Shown here: one piece after another, positions 23,006 to 35,953 of the stretch
How the letters are laid out: each line of letters starts with the position of its first letter
Position numbering within the stretch: the stretch's first letter is position 1
Assembly (NCBI GenBank): GCA_033239525.1
Contig: BSYO01000038.1
Location: 4,479,556 to 4,543,555, forward strand
DNA: 64,000 nt
Reading direction: 5' to 3'
Origin: Nepenthes gracilis
Taxonomy: Eukaryota > Streptophyta > Magnoliopsida > Caryophyllales > Nepenthaceae
The notes under the pieces: generated by a model
Seen by the model: the letters and a program-made list of their open reading frames with translations, nothing else
What the model was told of the DNA's origin: nothing
The model's database searches: none
Program-made: the position numbers and the translations under genes

Positions 23006-25470
23006 TGTGAGGTTTCGGGTCTAAAAACTTGATAATGATGAGGTGATTAGTATGCTAATGATCAATACTAGGCCTATGGAATGAATAAGGCTGGGTATCG
23101 GAAGAAAAATTTTAGAAGAATTCGGGTTCGAGCTGCTGAAGCACTGCCAGCAGGCTTGCACCTGCTGCGCGCTCGAGCCATGGCTCGAGTGCGATTTCCA
23201 AAAGTGTGCTCGCCTGCTGGCCGCTCCAGTGGAGCTTGAGCCGGATTTCCAGAATTGGGCCCGCTTGATGCTCGCTCGAGGCGTGCTCGAGCGCCACGCC
23301 TTTTAAAGTCGCGGCTGCTTCTCTTTTCCTCATTTTTCACACGAGCTAAAAACTTCTAGAGAGAGAGAGAGAGGGCCGATTCTAGTGAGAAAAGGGAGGA
23401 GATTGAGGTTGTGGTGTCCAAATCCGTCCGAGAGCTAGTTATAAAGGTAAAAGCACACGTCGAGGCAAGTGTTCTCATACTCACTTCTCGTTCTCTTTTG
23501 ATGTTTTGTTTGATTTGATTGGGTATTTTATGTCGATACCCATTATTAATGTTAAAATCTTGAAACCCATGATTAATGACCAAGGAATATGTAGTTAGTT
23601 GTTCAAATCGTGTCCGATTCACTCATTTTCGTTTCACCGAAACCCTAACCCACGAAATTGGGGATTTCCCATTTTTCTTCCGTGTATCGTGAAATTGACC
23701 TGAAAATGTGAATCCCCACGTCCCAATGATGTACATACGTCGGCCGTGAGTTCGATTTCGCACATTTCGACCAGTTTGCGATGTCCAGGCCCTCTAAATT
23801 GGCCCTGACACTGTTCATCCGAGTGTAAAGGGGGAAGTTACATGTTTCCACCTTCGTGTATGTTGAATCGACCCCAAAAGATGAATCATCATGTCCCAAT
23901 TTTGCATATATATCAACTGGACACCCGATCTCACAAGTATCGAACCATTTGTGGCGTCCGGATGCTCTAAAAGAAACCTAACACTGTTCACCCGAAATGA
24001 AATGAGAAATATACATGTTATGCCCTCGTTTAATTGTTATGGAAGTGACGTCTAAATGTTTCAATGTGATGTAAGCCCCGAAAAGGTGTATCCGTGTACC
24101 GAAAGCAAGGGAATGAGCCCTGGAGGCTTCTAAGACAATATTTGGTTATCGAAGGTATAAAATTTGGAATTCTCTTGCGAACATGAATTGAATTGTATTG
24201 ACGGGATTGAGTCCCACAGAAAGTTGTGAACCGAGCAAGTAAGCGGAAGGGAATCCACATTGTGCATTGTGATGGAATGATCTCCCGGATGGAGATGTAT
24301 GTGATGGGAATGGGATTTCCCGAGTTGTGAATGTGTATAGCAAATGTGAATTTTCCTCTCCAAGTGTGAAAACTAACCTTGAAATTAGGACTATGATTCA
24401 TAGGGGTAGTATTCTTTAACTTACCATGTCCATCGCGGTGTGAACCTAAGTAATACATTGTCACGTATTTTGGCCGCTTGTGGGAGCAGGTGATCTTCGT
24501 GGTACGCTTTAGGAAACTATTGTGGAAGAACGAGGATTGCCCTGATCCCCGAGGGATATAGGGCATGTTGAGGGGCCGAGTGCTGCAAGCCTAAAATGTA
24601 GCCGTTGGTTTAGTGTTGTATAGTAGAGATGCAACTGATGGTCGAGTACTGCAAACCTAAAATGTAGCCGTGGCTTTAGAATATGTAGCGAACACATTCC
24701 TTTCCTAGTCCTCTCGCATCGTTGGTTAGTACGACCTACTAGCCCGGGTCCGCAAAGATGATATAAAATGAAAATGATTAATGCATAATCGATATAACCG
24801 TGAGAATCTAATGATCCCAGATCTCCCTTGTTTTCCTCTCAAGATTCATGACTGTTGAAATTACATGTGTCCCCCCTTTCAGTTATTGCTTCTATTGCTT
24901 TCTACTATAAGATGTGACTTATGATTACATTTGCTGAGCTGTACGCTTACTCTTGCTGTTTATCTTTTTAGATGAGAACACTTAACCTGCGCCAGATTAG
25001 TTAGAGTAAGGAGAGAGACTTGCTTGAAGAGCTTAGTTGGACATCAAGTGCATTGAAGTTTTGATCATATTGTTGTCATAGAATGTAATTAGCCACTCAT
25101 AGATGGAGGTGACTTGTTATTATATGATGGTTTTGTTATGTTTCCACAGGTTTGATGATTTAGTTACACTTTCGCATTTATGCTGATGTTTTGAGCTTTA
25201 TTTTATTTTAGATGGTATCTCTCTAAATCTAATACGGTAGATAGGAGTACTGTATTGGAGCCATGAATGATATGACAGATGTCGTGATCCTGTGTGTTGT
25301 GTTGTAGACCTTGTGTTAATTATTTTGGGTAGATGTGTGCTTATACAGGATATATTCGAGCAGGTTCTATTTTTTTTTTGTTTTTGTCCAATTGGAGAGG
25401 GAACTTTACCGAAATTTTTGAAGAATCCATAAATATTCATTATAGGCTTTGGTTCATGTTACCAATGACA
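23006..25470 (+). mobile_element. Solo chromovirus-type LTR (copy L2) inside gag
   Basis: Runs from TGTGAGGTTTCGGG to ACCAATGACA. It shares the layout of the LTR at 51240: 'gtcgaggcaagtgttctc' after the leader, 'gggtattttatgtcgatacc', repeated 'cactgttcacccg' units, 'gcccgggtccgcaaagatg', then the AT-rich tail seen at 1-705. An imperfect internal duplication of roughly 180 bp (about 23680 and 23860, each with 'cgtgtat...cgtcccaat'-like sequence) is visible. No internal region, PBS or convincing target duplication was found, so solo LTR is an inference. Confidence 0.65.
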
Positions 25471-25580
25471 GAGATTATTCAATAGAGAATAATCCAGTCC
25501 ATCACATCAATAGAGTGGTCTTGATCGAGAGAAGCAGCATTTCTAGCGAGAACGCTAGCTTGGGCTCTGGTGTTCACTAT
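25471..25580 (-). pseudogene. Tat element A gag N-terminus, start codon lost
   Basis: Reading leftward from 25580: 'VNTRAQASVLARNAASLDQDHSID', matching 'MVNTRARISAL' of element D. The initiator is ATA (25580-25578) instead of ATG. The frame then runs into the LTR inserted at 25470. Confidence 0.7.
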
Positions 25581-25646
25581 TTTGCCTGATGATATTGACT
25601 TTGTAAAGGAAAGTATTTGCAGAGATAAAAGTGATTAGCTTTTTGT

Positions 25647-25669
25647 TAGCTTCCCGCAGACGGCGCCAA
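25647..25669 (-). other. Primer-binding site of Tat element A
   Basis: The minus strand reads TTGGCGCCGTCTGCGGGAAG immediately inside the 5' LTR. Element D has the same class of site (TTGGCGCCGTCTCGTGGGAAG at 47056-47036). I do not name the tRNA. Confidence 0.75.
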
Positions 25670-26660
25670 TGAAGTGTCCTGGATCCAAATTTGAACAGAT
25701 TCAAGTTGAGTAGTACGTCAAATTTCGGTCTCCGTTTAATTAGCTTTGGATCTTGCACACTACAATTTTAAAAAAGAGGTCAGGTGACGGTGGGATTTGA
25801 TCTCACTAAAAATATTTTGACATTCAAGTCAATAGTTGACATTTTGTAATGAGAAGGTGAATACAGCATGAATGCTGATGAGTGTTTGTGTAGGTGGGAA
25901 CGCACTCGTGGGGTGAGTGACTTATGTGATTGCTCGTGAGAAGTAGAATTTCTTAATCCAAAGTTCGCTGGGAACTAATAGCTGAAAAAGAGAGCGCTTG
26001 AAGGCTCGAGTGGGTTAGAGAACTTTTGAGAGCTTAAAATTACTTGATGGCTTTTTGTGGGTATTTGAGTATATATTCGAGAATATGCCATTGAAGGGAA
26101 CTTTCATAGCCTTTTATAATCATGACCCTTGGCTGCCTTCCTTACGCAGAAGGGTTGGCTGCCCATGCTCTGCTAAGGATTGTTGTCTTCTTTGGCATAG
26201 CTGTGAGCTCTTTTCTAGCTGTAACGGTTCAGGAAATTAATCTTCTTTCTTATGTGTTTTGTAACTGTTAGAGTTTCCTATAAATAGTGCACAGATTTTG
26301 TTGCCTTCCTTCTGGGATGTGTACTGATTCTGGAGATAACATTTACAGTGGAACTTGCACTCTTAGAGATGCGAAAAATTAGAACAGATGACCGTTGTAG
26401 CTCTGAGATAGACACGTTGACCAATTACTATTTAGGCCGTGCACGTCCTGGGCCCCAACCAGTCTACGGGCCACCTCTCCGATCAATGAAAATGTTGACC
26501 GTTTTAGGCTTTAATGGGCTGTCCCGCTCTTCGGCCTCCGCCAGTCTACTAGCTCTTCATCTGGTCAACGGCACCATTGATCGTCCAGGTAGAATTGAGC
26601 CGTTGTGGATTTGGGACGTTTCCTCTTTCGTTGGCCAGCCCGCTATTGACGTCCTCAACA
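25670..26660 (-). repeat. 5' LTR of Tat element A
   Basis: 991 bp, TGAAGTGTCC...CCTCAACA on the plus strand, adjacent to the PBS. About 83-85% identical by eye to the LTR at 48624-49613, so old. It contains TTGAC (W-box core) sites such as 'acgttgacc' near 26415. The right flank is ATATT (26661-26665), identical to the left flank of the LTR at 48624. Confidence 0.85.
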
Positions 26661-26665
26661 ATATT

Positions 26666-27387
26666 AATTTTTTTAAAAAATTATTTTGTCCTTTTTACAT
26701 GACACACTACTATCTTTTTAGATAAATCTAATGAAATCTAAACATGAATTTCTAACAAAGAATGTTGAGAAGCAGATAAATATAAAACATAATTTTTACT
26801 AAATTTTATAATAATCCCTTCAAAAATTCTTTTTTTTTTTTTTTCGTTTTACGCTGCATATGAATTTGTGAATAAACACCGACCGATCCAATTATTAAAT
26901 TATTGAATGTTCGCCTATGCCTAATGTTCGCCCTCTGACTTTTTCTTTTATTTTTTAAAGTTTTTTTTTAACTCAAAAAGCAATTAAAAAATTACAAAAA
27001 ATAGGAGGGATGGAGAATCTTACTTGGTCAAGTAGGATCCCGGACACGTAGGGACTCTGCGCTGCGCTGATCGTAGCATCGGATTTGCGTTGTAAATTTC
27101 AGCCGTCCAGATAAATTGAAAGGCCGAGCTTCTTTTTTTTTTTTTTAATTTATTAAGAAAAAGTCATACGATCCTCTACGGTCCGTTGAATTTCATTTGT
27201 GGGGCAGGGCCGCTCGGCTCTGATGTCAGGCGGCTTCTTGCAATTTGCCATCTCTCAAGTCTAGTCAGCAATGAAGCTTCGTCATAATTTCCATGACGAC
27301 TTCGGGGATCTTGTACATGATCTTTTTTCCTCAAGGCAATGAAATATTCCTTCTTCGTTTCTTCCCCTCTTATTCTCATTGGTTACA
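26666..27387 (+). promoter_or_regulatory. Upstream region of the GLR gene
   Basis: AT-rich host DNA with poly-T runs (26829-26843, 27131-27144) and a pyrimidine-rich leader just before the ATG (27345-27375). No unambiguous TATA box could be chosen. The core promoter lies between a Tat LTR (ending 26660) and the start codon, only 727 bp. Confidence 0.4.
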
Positions 27388-30300
27388 ATGAAGACCTGCA
27401 TGATGAAAGCTCCAAAAATGGCTGCCGGAGTCAAGAATTCACGTCCAATGTTGTGGCCTCTTTGCTTTGCTCTCCTAATCTCTTTCTATCTGTTCTCCCT
27501 TGAAACGGCGCCTGCAGAAGCCGAAGCTGATGGCAATGGCGTCGCGGCGGTAAGCATCGGAGCAATCGTAGATGGAAATACTCGGATTGGAAAAGAGCAA
27601 ACTATCGCCATGAGGATACAAGTTCAGAACTTCAACAAGAAATCAAACGATCTTAAGCTGTCCCTTCATATAAGAAACTACAGCTCAGAACCCCTCCAAG
27701 CAGTTTCTGCAGGTCTGTAACGATCCGAAAGTGCAAAATCATATAAATAAATAAATTTATATATATTATTATAATTAAATTGTAGTAATAGTATTTTGTT
27801 GACTTTAATCTTTGCTTGTATAATTGCAGCTCTTGAGCTGGTTAAAGAGAAGAAGATGAGAGCAATCGTAGGCATGGAGAGATGGCAAGAAGCAGCGTTA
27901 GTAGCTCAAGTTGGAAGCCAACACCAACTGCCAGTTCTCTCTCTTGCAGCTGCACCAAACAGGCTGCAATGGGCGCCTCAACGGTGGCCATCGTTAATAC
28001 AAATGGCTACCAATTACAGCCAACAGCTATTGTGCATCTCATCCTTAGTTAAACACTACAGCTGGAGAAGAGTAATCGCAGTATATGAAGATGATGGCTA
28101 TGCAGGAACTTACGAGATCCTAAATCTTCTCTCCGAATATCTTCAAGATGTTGGGTCAGAGATCGAGTACCGTTTAGCCTTGCCGCCGGTGGCTTCCATG
28201 CCGAACCCTAAAGAGATGGTCCTCGACGAACTGGTGAAGCTGCTAAGCACGCAGTCACGAGTTTTCATCGTCCTGCAATCTTCATTGCCGCTGGCTATTT
28301 ACCTGTTCAGAGAAGCGAAGAGCATGGGGCTGATCGGGAGAGATACGGCGTGGATAGTTACAGACTCGATATCAAGCCTCTTGGACTCTGTGAACTCGAC
28401 AGTAATCTCTTCTATGGAAGGCGTGCTGGGAGTCAAGACGCATTATTCCGAAACAGGCAGGGAATTCAACGATTTCTACTTCCAATTCTGGGAGGAATAT
28501 CGAGCAGAATTCCCTCAGGAACTGTATCCACAGCCCAGCATCCATGCTGCTCGAGCATACGATGCTGTCACCGCCATTACAAAGGCCATGGAGCAATTGG
28601 GAAACGACAACATTATTTCTTCAAGAGAACTATTGCAGGGCATTTTGTCGAGCAACTTCCAGGGATTGAGTGGGGAGATTTCTTTCGAAGGGGGTGAACT
28701 ATCACGCGGCGGGGTGCTTCGGGTCATCAATGTCGTCGGCAAGCGCTATAAGGAGCTAGACTTCTGGTCACCCGAAAATGGCTTCTTTGATAGATTAGGA
28801 GAAGAAAGTGGAAGAAGAGAGGGAATGGTGAACTGGCCGGGGGACGTGAAGGACGTGCCCCTGGGATGGGCAATGCCTGTCAATGCAACGCCATTGAAGA
28901 TCGGAGTTCCGGGCGCGGCGTTGTTCGACAGGTCTGTGAAGGTGCAGAAGGAAGAGGACCCGAATAATAGGACCGAGTTCTCTGGCTTCAGCATCGATGT
29001 TTTCACGGAGGTGGTGAAGATCTTGGAAGAAAGCTACGCCTTTTCTTCGGAATTCGTTGCATTTTATGGCTCCTACGACGACTTGGTTAACTGCGTCTAC
29101 AACAAGGTAAACCAATTCCTGCCACGCAAATTTGATCCAGTCACTGTTGGAAAGTAAATTTTATCAAATTCATTGTTAATAATTTTTCTTATTATCAAAA
29201 ATTACATTTAATTTTTTAAATTGTAAAACATCTGAATATAAAATTTAAGATATTTTTAAATTATATAAATTTTAATTTACGAAAAGGAAAGTTAAAAAAA
29301 ATTTTGTATGAAAAATAATGAAAAAGTTGTTTAATGAGATTTAAACTTTAATTTATTGAATCTTTATTATCATGCTATTTACTAAATAGCCATATAAAAA
29401 CGTTAGTTAACATACCTAGAATCATAAATATAAAATATTTAGTTTCCATAAGTAACCTATACAAAATAACCCATCATTGATTCTTCTTTCAAAGAATGGG
29501 AAAATAATTTCTCTCCGTTGGGTCCAACTCGGGAATTGGCTAAGAGCAGCAAGACCCGATCCAGGGGGGACAAGCCCGATCGAGCAGCAAGGTCCAAACC
29601 CCTCTGCGAAGCCTAATGGATTCTAGCGTGCAGCCCCAAATCCGCAACCAATTAGTGCGCCTTTGCAGCCTGCCAAAGCAACTGCAGGCAGCTTAGCAGA
29701 TTCCAGTCAATGGGCAAAAAGGTTAGCGCTACAAGTTACAGCGCATGCCATCCATTCAAGCCACTCTGCTAATCCTCGTGCCGATAGCAAACCAAGCGTG
29801 ATTCGCACCCAACGACACTCCCCTTGCCCCCGCAAAATGACAACTAATGTCGCTGGCCACTGCGAGTGGACAATGGCTGACGAATCCTGGCAAATCGTTT
29901 GTCGAGAGCCTCGGCTTCTAAAGCATCTCAAAGGGAGCCTATAAATACCTTCTTCTACTAAGGGGAAGAGAGAGCCCTATCTCAAGTAAAAATGGTGGCC
30001 GGAGATCAAGTGTTCGATCCTTCCACCTTCTTTCTCGAGAAGTAAGAACCAGCTCTCTTCCCTCGAGCCTCCGTAACAGCACGACGAAGTCAGTGAGCCA
30101 CCCATAGCGATGTAACTTTCGAAACATTGTCCTCCAAATACATCCCACTCACACTTTCCTCATCCCTACATCCTCGCACTCCCGTCATATTTACCTTTAA
30201 GCTTACATTTCTCTATTTATTGTAGAATATATCTGACTTGAGAGTCGGAGTGTTTGCGGTGAGATAAACTCCCGTTGTCCTCTAACTTCTTATTTGTAGT

Positions 30301-30722
30301 TTGTGATGTACAGATTCTAGGTTAACCGCGATGAAAATTGCACCCAATTCAGATCGATCTGCAATAGGTTATGCAAATGCTCCATAATCTGTACCACAAT
30401 CAGGAACCCAGGACACATTAATCTCTTTTTATTATTTCTTTGTACAATCTATTTTATTATCATATTACAATAATGAGAATACATTAACTTTCATTGAGAG
30501 AGAAAATCATTTCTAAATTATTAAAATACTTTTTATTTTTATCAAATAATGTATCTTGAATATATATTTATTAAAAATTATTACTTCTATATACATTAAT
30601 CAATTAATAATTAATATGTCTAAATTACTAACATAAAATCATAACATTTATCAATTTAATAAATAAATAAAATAGTGTCATACTATACAGTATTTCTCTC
30701 AGAAATATTAATATTAAGACCT

Positions 30723-30753
<31 letters not shown>

Positions 30754-33400
30754 CTTTCTTCCTAAGACTACTGGACTGTTGTGCTCGTATTGACAGTCGT
30801 TAATGGCAGACGTTCGATGCAGTGGTCGGTGATGTGACCATACTGGCGAACCGATCAAAGCATGTAGATTTTACTCTGCCATATGCCAAGTCAGGGTTGT
30901 CGATGATAGTCCCATTCAAATCAAAGGATTCACAGAAGGCATGGCTGTTCATGAAGCCTTTCACCCCGCGACTCTGGCTAGCAACCGGAGCTGTCTTGCT
31001 CTTCACTGTCTTCGTCGTCTGGCTTCTGGAGCTTCGGACAGACGATCACGGTCCGGACTCTGGAAGAGGCCAGTGGAAGAATCGGCTCAGCGCCGTGGTT
31101 TGGTTCATCTTCTCCTCACTTTTCCTCACTCACCGTAAGTAGTATAGCCCGAAAAGCATTATCCATAAATCCAAATGCCATCTAATCAAAGAGTTAAATT
31201 AGGGTAGCCTAGCGCAGAGATTCCCAGAATTCTGTATAATGTGAAGGGTCAATTATACCCACCATTTTAAAAGAAGCAAACCTTGACATAATATTTGATT
31301 AAAGAAAACAGCCCCTTGCACGATGCCAAGAGGTTCTAAAAAGGCTCCTAGAACATCTAAATATTCAATTATCAAGCTTTTCAAATTAAGTATTCCATAA
31401 AGGGTTAAATATATATGGCATTAATGATATGGTTGTTGCCTATTATCTGACTATAGACACGAGTTGTGGGGATAGAATTTTTGACAATATAAAAGGTTTC
31501 TAAAGAGGTTTTAAAAAAAACTTATTGTGAATTATTTATTTTATAGATGGTCAAATGTATTCAATAGTTTAGAAGAAACAGAGTATTATTGTAAAAATTA
31601 TAATTGTATGACTAAAAGATTATCAATTTAAGTTGCAAAAGCGATCTCTTACATATATTATATATAGTGTAAGGTACGACCGTGCATATTATATACCGGA
31701 AAAGTGATTTGACCATTTCTCAAACCTTATGTATATCATGAGTTTTATATACTGAACTATATTTTTTAAATAAAAGACAATTAGAGAGGATGTTTGTGTC
31801 CATAAAAGGGTTAACAGAAAATTTCCTCAAAAAATTTATGGTCTTTAATTTTTTTCCCCCTCTTTTTGGGTATTCTGCAGAGGAGAGGATCCAAAATAAC
31901 TACAGCCGCATAGTGGTGGTGGTATGGCTGTGTGTAGTATTCGTTCTAATACAAAGCTACACAGCCAGTTTAACTTCAATGCTGACGGTTCCACTTCTGA
32001 AGCCGAAAATAATTGACGTGAAGTGGCTTATAGAGAACAACAAGATTGTTGGCTGTGACGGGGAGTCGTTTGTGAGGTCTTACTTGACCAATGTCGTCGG
32101 TTTCAAAACGGAGAACATCCTTAGTGTCAACAGCCAGTACGATTTTCCTGACTACCTGAACAACGGCACCATTGATGCTGCTTTCCTCGAGCTTCCCTTT
32201 GAGAGCTTCTTCCTCAGTGAATACTGCAAGACCTTCACCGACGCTAAACAGAGCTACCGTTTCGGAGGACTCGGATTTGTGAGTATCATGTCCCAACTCA
32301 TTCTCTTTTGACCTTTATTCCTTGCTATTACTTCATTGCTATGGAAGGTGAAGTTGAGATAAGCGAGATGCTGAAACTGACATTTCAAAAGCAGTACAAA
32401 TGTTTTGGAAACCGTCTACTTGAACTTTATCACACACAAATTTAAAAACAAATTTTTATAATAACTAATTATTAACTCTTTTGTCTCAATTTTATAAAAC
32501 AAGTTAATAACGTATTCACAAACAAGTTACTTAGAAAAATAAATATAATAGCTTTTTTCATAGGAGCTAAAAAAAAACACAAAAATGACATCAAACGAGT
32601 CTAATTGTTAAACGACAGCAATTGGCATTTGAATGCTGATTAAAAATATTTTTTTAAATCACCCTGGCAAATGTGCCCATCAAGTACCCATTATGTGACC
32701 ATCATGCATCACTAAGCCAAATTATCCATGCGCGTATGACCCTTTAAGCACGTACTAGGCATGCCAAATTTATCCAATCTGTGCACATCTACCTATGATG
32801 AGTGTATAAGACATGGACATTCTGATTTTCACAAATGTGCTTCCATCATACGTATAGCAGGTGTGATCCAACTACACTAAAAAAAATTGTGTACAAGAAA
32901 ATAAGAGTTGTCAACAAATCTAAGCGACTGACTCAATTGTGCATGGAATCAATGTGCAGGTATTTCAGAAGGGCTCCCCGCTTGTGGCTGATGTATCAAA
33001 AGCTATTCTGATACTGTCCGAAAACGGGGTGCTACAGGATCTAGAGAACAAGTGGTTTTCTTTTCCATCGGAGTGCGCAAGCTCGAATAGCAATGATGTG
33101 GAGAGCTTAAGCGTGCAGGGATTCATCGTCCTCTTCCTATTCTTCGCTGTCACCTCGGCCATCTGCTTCCTCCTCTTCCTCGCCCGCTTACTCAACGGCT
33201 ACGCCAACGAAACTGGCGGCGGCTTCACTTTCCGGGAGAAGTTGGTGAGGCTGTGGCGCTACTTCGATAGAAGCAAGGATGTGAGTGCCGGCGGTGTTGA
33301 GGGTGTAACGTCTGTGTCCGTTTCTGATGCGCCGGATTTAGATGAACGCAGTCCATCACGGTGGAGCTACGGTAGTCCTCAAGCTACAGACGATTTTTAA
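27388..33400 (+). CDS. GLR: Glutamate receptor-like cation channel (GLR), 5 exons
   Basis: Exons: 27388-27712, 27830-29106, 30810-31134, 31881-32278, 32960-33400. All introns are GT-AG and phases agree, giving 921 aa with no break. A signal/anchor segment lies at residues 21-38. The amino-terminal periplasmic-binding-like domain spans about 50-450. S1 of the ligand-binding domain starts near 463, with the ligand-contacting Arg549 in 'LANRSKHVDFTLPY'. M1 is about 589-609, the pore loop about 625-640, and M3 about 650-680 with gate motif SYTASL at 668-673. S2 follows, with Glu746 at the usual acidic contact and a probable Cys758-Cys814 disulfide. M4 is 830-853. Known family role: plasma- or endomembrane Ca2+-permeable channels gated by amino acids. 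Clade II-like (or I) by sequence; not certain. The ATG at 27388 sits in 'acaATGAAG'. Confidence 0.95.
29511..30420 (+). mobile_element. Relic LTR in GLR intron 2
   Basis: Intron 2 (29107-30809) is 1.7 kb, and its middle is GC-richer than the AT-rich ends. It carries 'tataaatacc' at 29941 followed by 'aagagagagccct', and 'tatctgacttgagagtcggagtgtttgcgg' near 30229, a pattern common in U5 regions of Tat-type LTRs, then 'ctaggttaaccgcg'. No clear target duplication or internal region, so a solo LTR or fragment. Orientation is the same as the gene. Confidence 0.5.
30725..30753. repeat. (TA)n microsatellite in GLR intron 2
   Basis: An uninterrupted AT dinucleotide run about 55 bp upstream of the exon 3 acceptor. 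Confidence 0.9.
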
Positions 33401-34910
33401 GCTTCAATTCCACTCCGTTGTCCTAGGACATTAATTTCTGCATATATTCATTCAGTATCTGTTCAGTTATTGGAAAAACAAATATATAAAAAAAAATATT
33501 TGCTAATATTTGTTTCCTAAAATTTTAATAACGAAAAAATATTTAAATAAGGCACAACTTAATAATTTCTTCTGATCTAGCCAAGATCCAAATGATTTCG
33601 GGTGTACTACTAGAAGATATATCAAGCAGATGTGGGACTCATAAATGAGTAACCTAAAATCCAACAATAATTATGTATTAACCTATAATTCAACAGTTTA
33701 AGCTTTGGGTTAAACTATGACATATGTGAATAAATTCTCCATGTATTTGTATAAATTGTGAAGTATGACACATCTTTGAGTATTTTTCGGATCTTATCAG
33801 ATTATGAATCAACTTAAGAGATTGTATGATATTTTGATGCGGTCACGATCGGTGACGGCACCAGCAAGTGAACGCCGACGGCGAAATCAGCGAAGTCGGC
33901 TGAGGAAGGACTTCGGTAGAGGATAAAAATAAAAAAAATAGATGAAAAGTGATCGCGGTACAAGAAACTGAGATGCAGGCTCAAGCGAGAGAGAAGCAGA
34001 GAAGAATAAGGACCACAGTCTTTTAAAGGACAAATGATCGATGTCACAATCGAGAGAGAGTGTGAAAAGCAGACAGAGGGAATAGGGACAAAGGAAAGCA
34101 GAAAGGGAAGAAATAGATGAGCGAGTTGCAGAGGGGCAAAGGGAAAGGATGGTGAGAGAGAAAAGCAAGGAGGAAAGAAGATAAAGGGGAAAAGAGAGCC
34201 AAGGTGAGAGGGTATAGAGAGAAGAGAAGTGCAAAGAGAACATGAAATAGTGAGAGAGCCAATCTTTTTTTTCTTTCATTAACCAATACATTTAAGGTAA
34301 CTAAAAAAGAATTAAACCAAATATCTAATAAATTACAAATAAAATCCTATACGTACTAACAAATTAAGAAAAAATAATAATAACACATGGGAGACAAACA
34401 ATAAAAAAAATAAACAGCTCGTAACATATTTTGGGTTGGATACATTATGCCTACAACAGCAGTGTTGAAGATTATGCTTGGGCCATAGCTTACCAAACAT
34501 AAGGTGTAGAAATTCAACAGTTAGAAAATTCAATGAAGTCAGTCACAGAAGAGGTGGGAAGGGGTCATAGATTTTAGATATGGCTGTTCTATTTCTTACA
34601 AAAATAAAAAAATATATAAAAAATATATATATTTTTTTAATTTAAACTATTTATTTTTAAATAAATTATTATAATTTAACTATTTTTTTAAAAAAATATT
34701 TAAAAATTAATAAAAATTAATTATTAAATTATAACTATCTATTTAAAAATTAGATATTTTAAATATAAATAATAACCTTATCGATTTTTTAAGAGATGGG
34801 TGCTCCATCGGTCCCATAGATTTCATGAACTATTCTGTTGTCCAAAATAATAGCCCCAAATTGTCCAATTTTATTATCATCATTTTAAATATAAGACTAT
34901 TCTATACTTA
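33401..34910. other. GLR downstream region, AT-rich with a purine-rich block
   Basis: No gene recognised. 33401-33815 is AT-rich and would hold the GLR 3' UTR; no single poly(A) signal stands out. 33820-34265 is strongly purine-biased (many gaga/gaaa repeats) after a short GC-richer start ('gcggtcacgatcggtgacggcacc') and may be an LTR leader fragment. 34270-34910 is very AT-rich. Open frames on the minus strand of the purine block (Ser/Leu/Phe-rich) are composition artefacts. Confidence 0.5.
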
Positions 34911-34915
34911 TAACC
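34911..34915. repeat. Target-site duplication TAACC (left) of element D
   Basis: TAACC precedes the LTR start TGTTG at 34916 and recurs at 48048-48052 after the LTR end CAACA. Confidence 0.9.
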
Positions 34916-35940
34916 TGTTGCATCCCGAGCCCAAGGTTGCCGTACGGATAAGGAGCGCCCGGATTCTAAGCGTGCGCGCGCTCCGGAAGAAGGTCCGGTC
35001 TCCGTCTCTATAAACACGGACTCCGCACAACACAAACAACAAACAAGAGGTGAAAGTGCAGCGAGGATTTCTCTTTGCAGGCCGCTCGAGCGCTCAAGTC
35101 GGCAATATTCCCATGATAAACGGAAATGTGCACGCTAAGATGGTGCGCGGAGAGAATCTTTGAAAGCGTGGAAGTGCTTATGCGATGATGTGGGGAAAAG
35201 TTGTGGCGAGGTGTTGGAAGGCACAGCCAAGTAATGCACCGCAACAGGTGGCTAACTTTCCGTGATCTCGACGGATCTTTGGGATTATGGCGAGTCGGCT
35301 AGATGAGGCGAGCTCTGCTTTGACTTCGTCTCTCTTGTGTTTTCGAGAGAAAAGGAGAGAAGCGATTGAGGGCGTCTGATGCTATCTTTTCTTCGGATCG
35401 TTGTTTGATCGAAGAGTTCAAGGTCTCCCGATTGATCGTTCAGTTGATGAAGATCAAGAGAGTTCCAGCCTTCCAAAAAAGGGGTCCTCTTCTCTGTGGG
35501 GGTGAGGGTTTTTATACACCTCACCCTGTTGGATTCTTGGGCGCCAAAGCGCCCGTTGCCTGGGCTGTTGCGCCGCTGGTTGTCATGGACCGCCGGTCAC
35601 GCCGGCAGCCTTGTTGCCGTGCTTGGCACGCTGCTGGGCGTCGTTGACCACGCCCCATTCTCCCTGAGCGGAGATTGGTTGGCTGTCTGCAGACGGCAGC
35701 GGATGGCGTTGGCGCTGCGCCAGCCACGCCTCTATTGGCTAGCCTTTCCGCCTTTTTGTCCTGTTCCCGGCGTTGCATTTAATGCGCCGCAGGTTACCGT
35801 TGCCTCCTTCCGTTGTGGGCTCGCGCCATTCTCCCATTGGCTGGGCTAACACTTCTTCGTGGGCCTCTGATCTTCTCCTGGGCTGCAAACCGCTTCGTGG
35901 GCCTGGGCCTGTCTTATGGGCCAGGACATGGGACCCAACA
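34916..35940 (-). repeat. 3' LTR of element D
   Basis: TGTTGCATCC...CCCAACA on the plus strand. In element orientation (minus) it has a TATA box, TATAAAAACC, at 35515-35506. The plus strand also has CTATAAAC at 35008-35015, followed by 'acaacacaaacaacaaacaag', a leader-like stretch. Either could drive transcription, the second reading into the element. Confidence 0.88.
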
Positions 35941-35953
35941 CTAGCCCCCATAC
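35941..35953 (-). other. Polypurine tract of element D
   Basis: The minus strand reads TATGGGGGCTAG directly before LTR start TGTTGGG. The equivalent 'GAGAGGCTAG' abuts the LTR of element B at 49614. Confidence 0.65.

Noticed and set aside
27176..27379. Small minus-strand ORF next to the GLR start
   Set aside because: Lies in the GLR leader region, short, no similarity seen.
33814..34291. Overlapping Ser/Leu/Phe-rich minus-strand ORFs downstream of GLR
   Set aside because: They are a by-product of the purine-rich plus strand; three frames are open at once with no recognisable domain.
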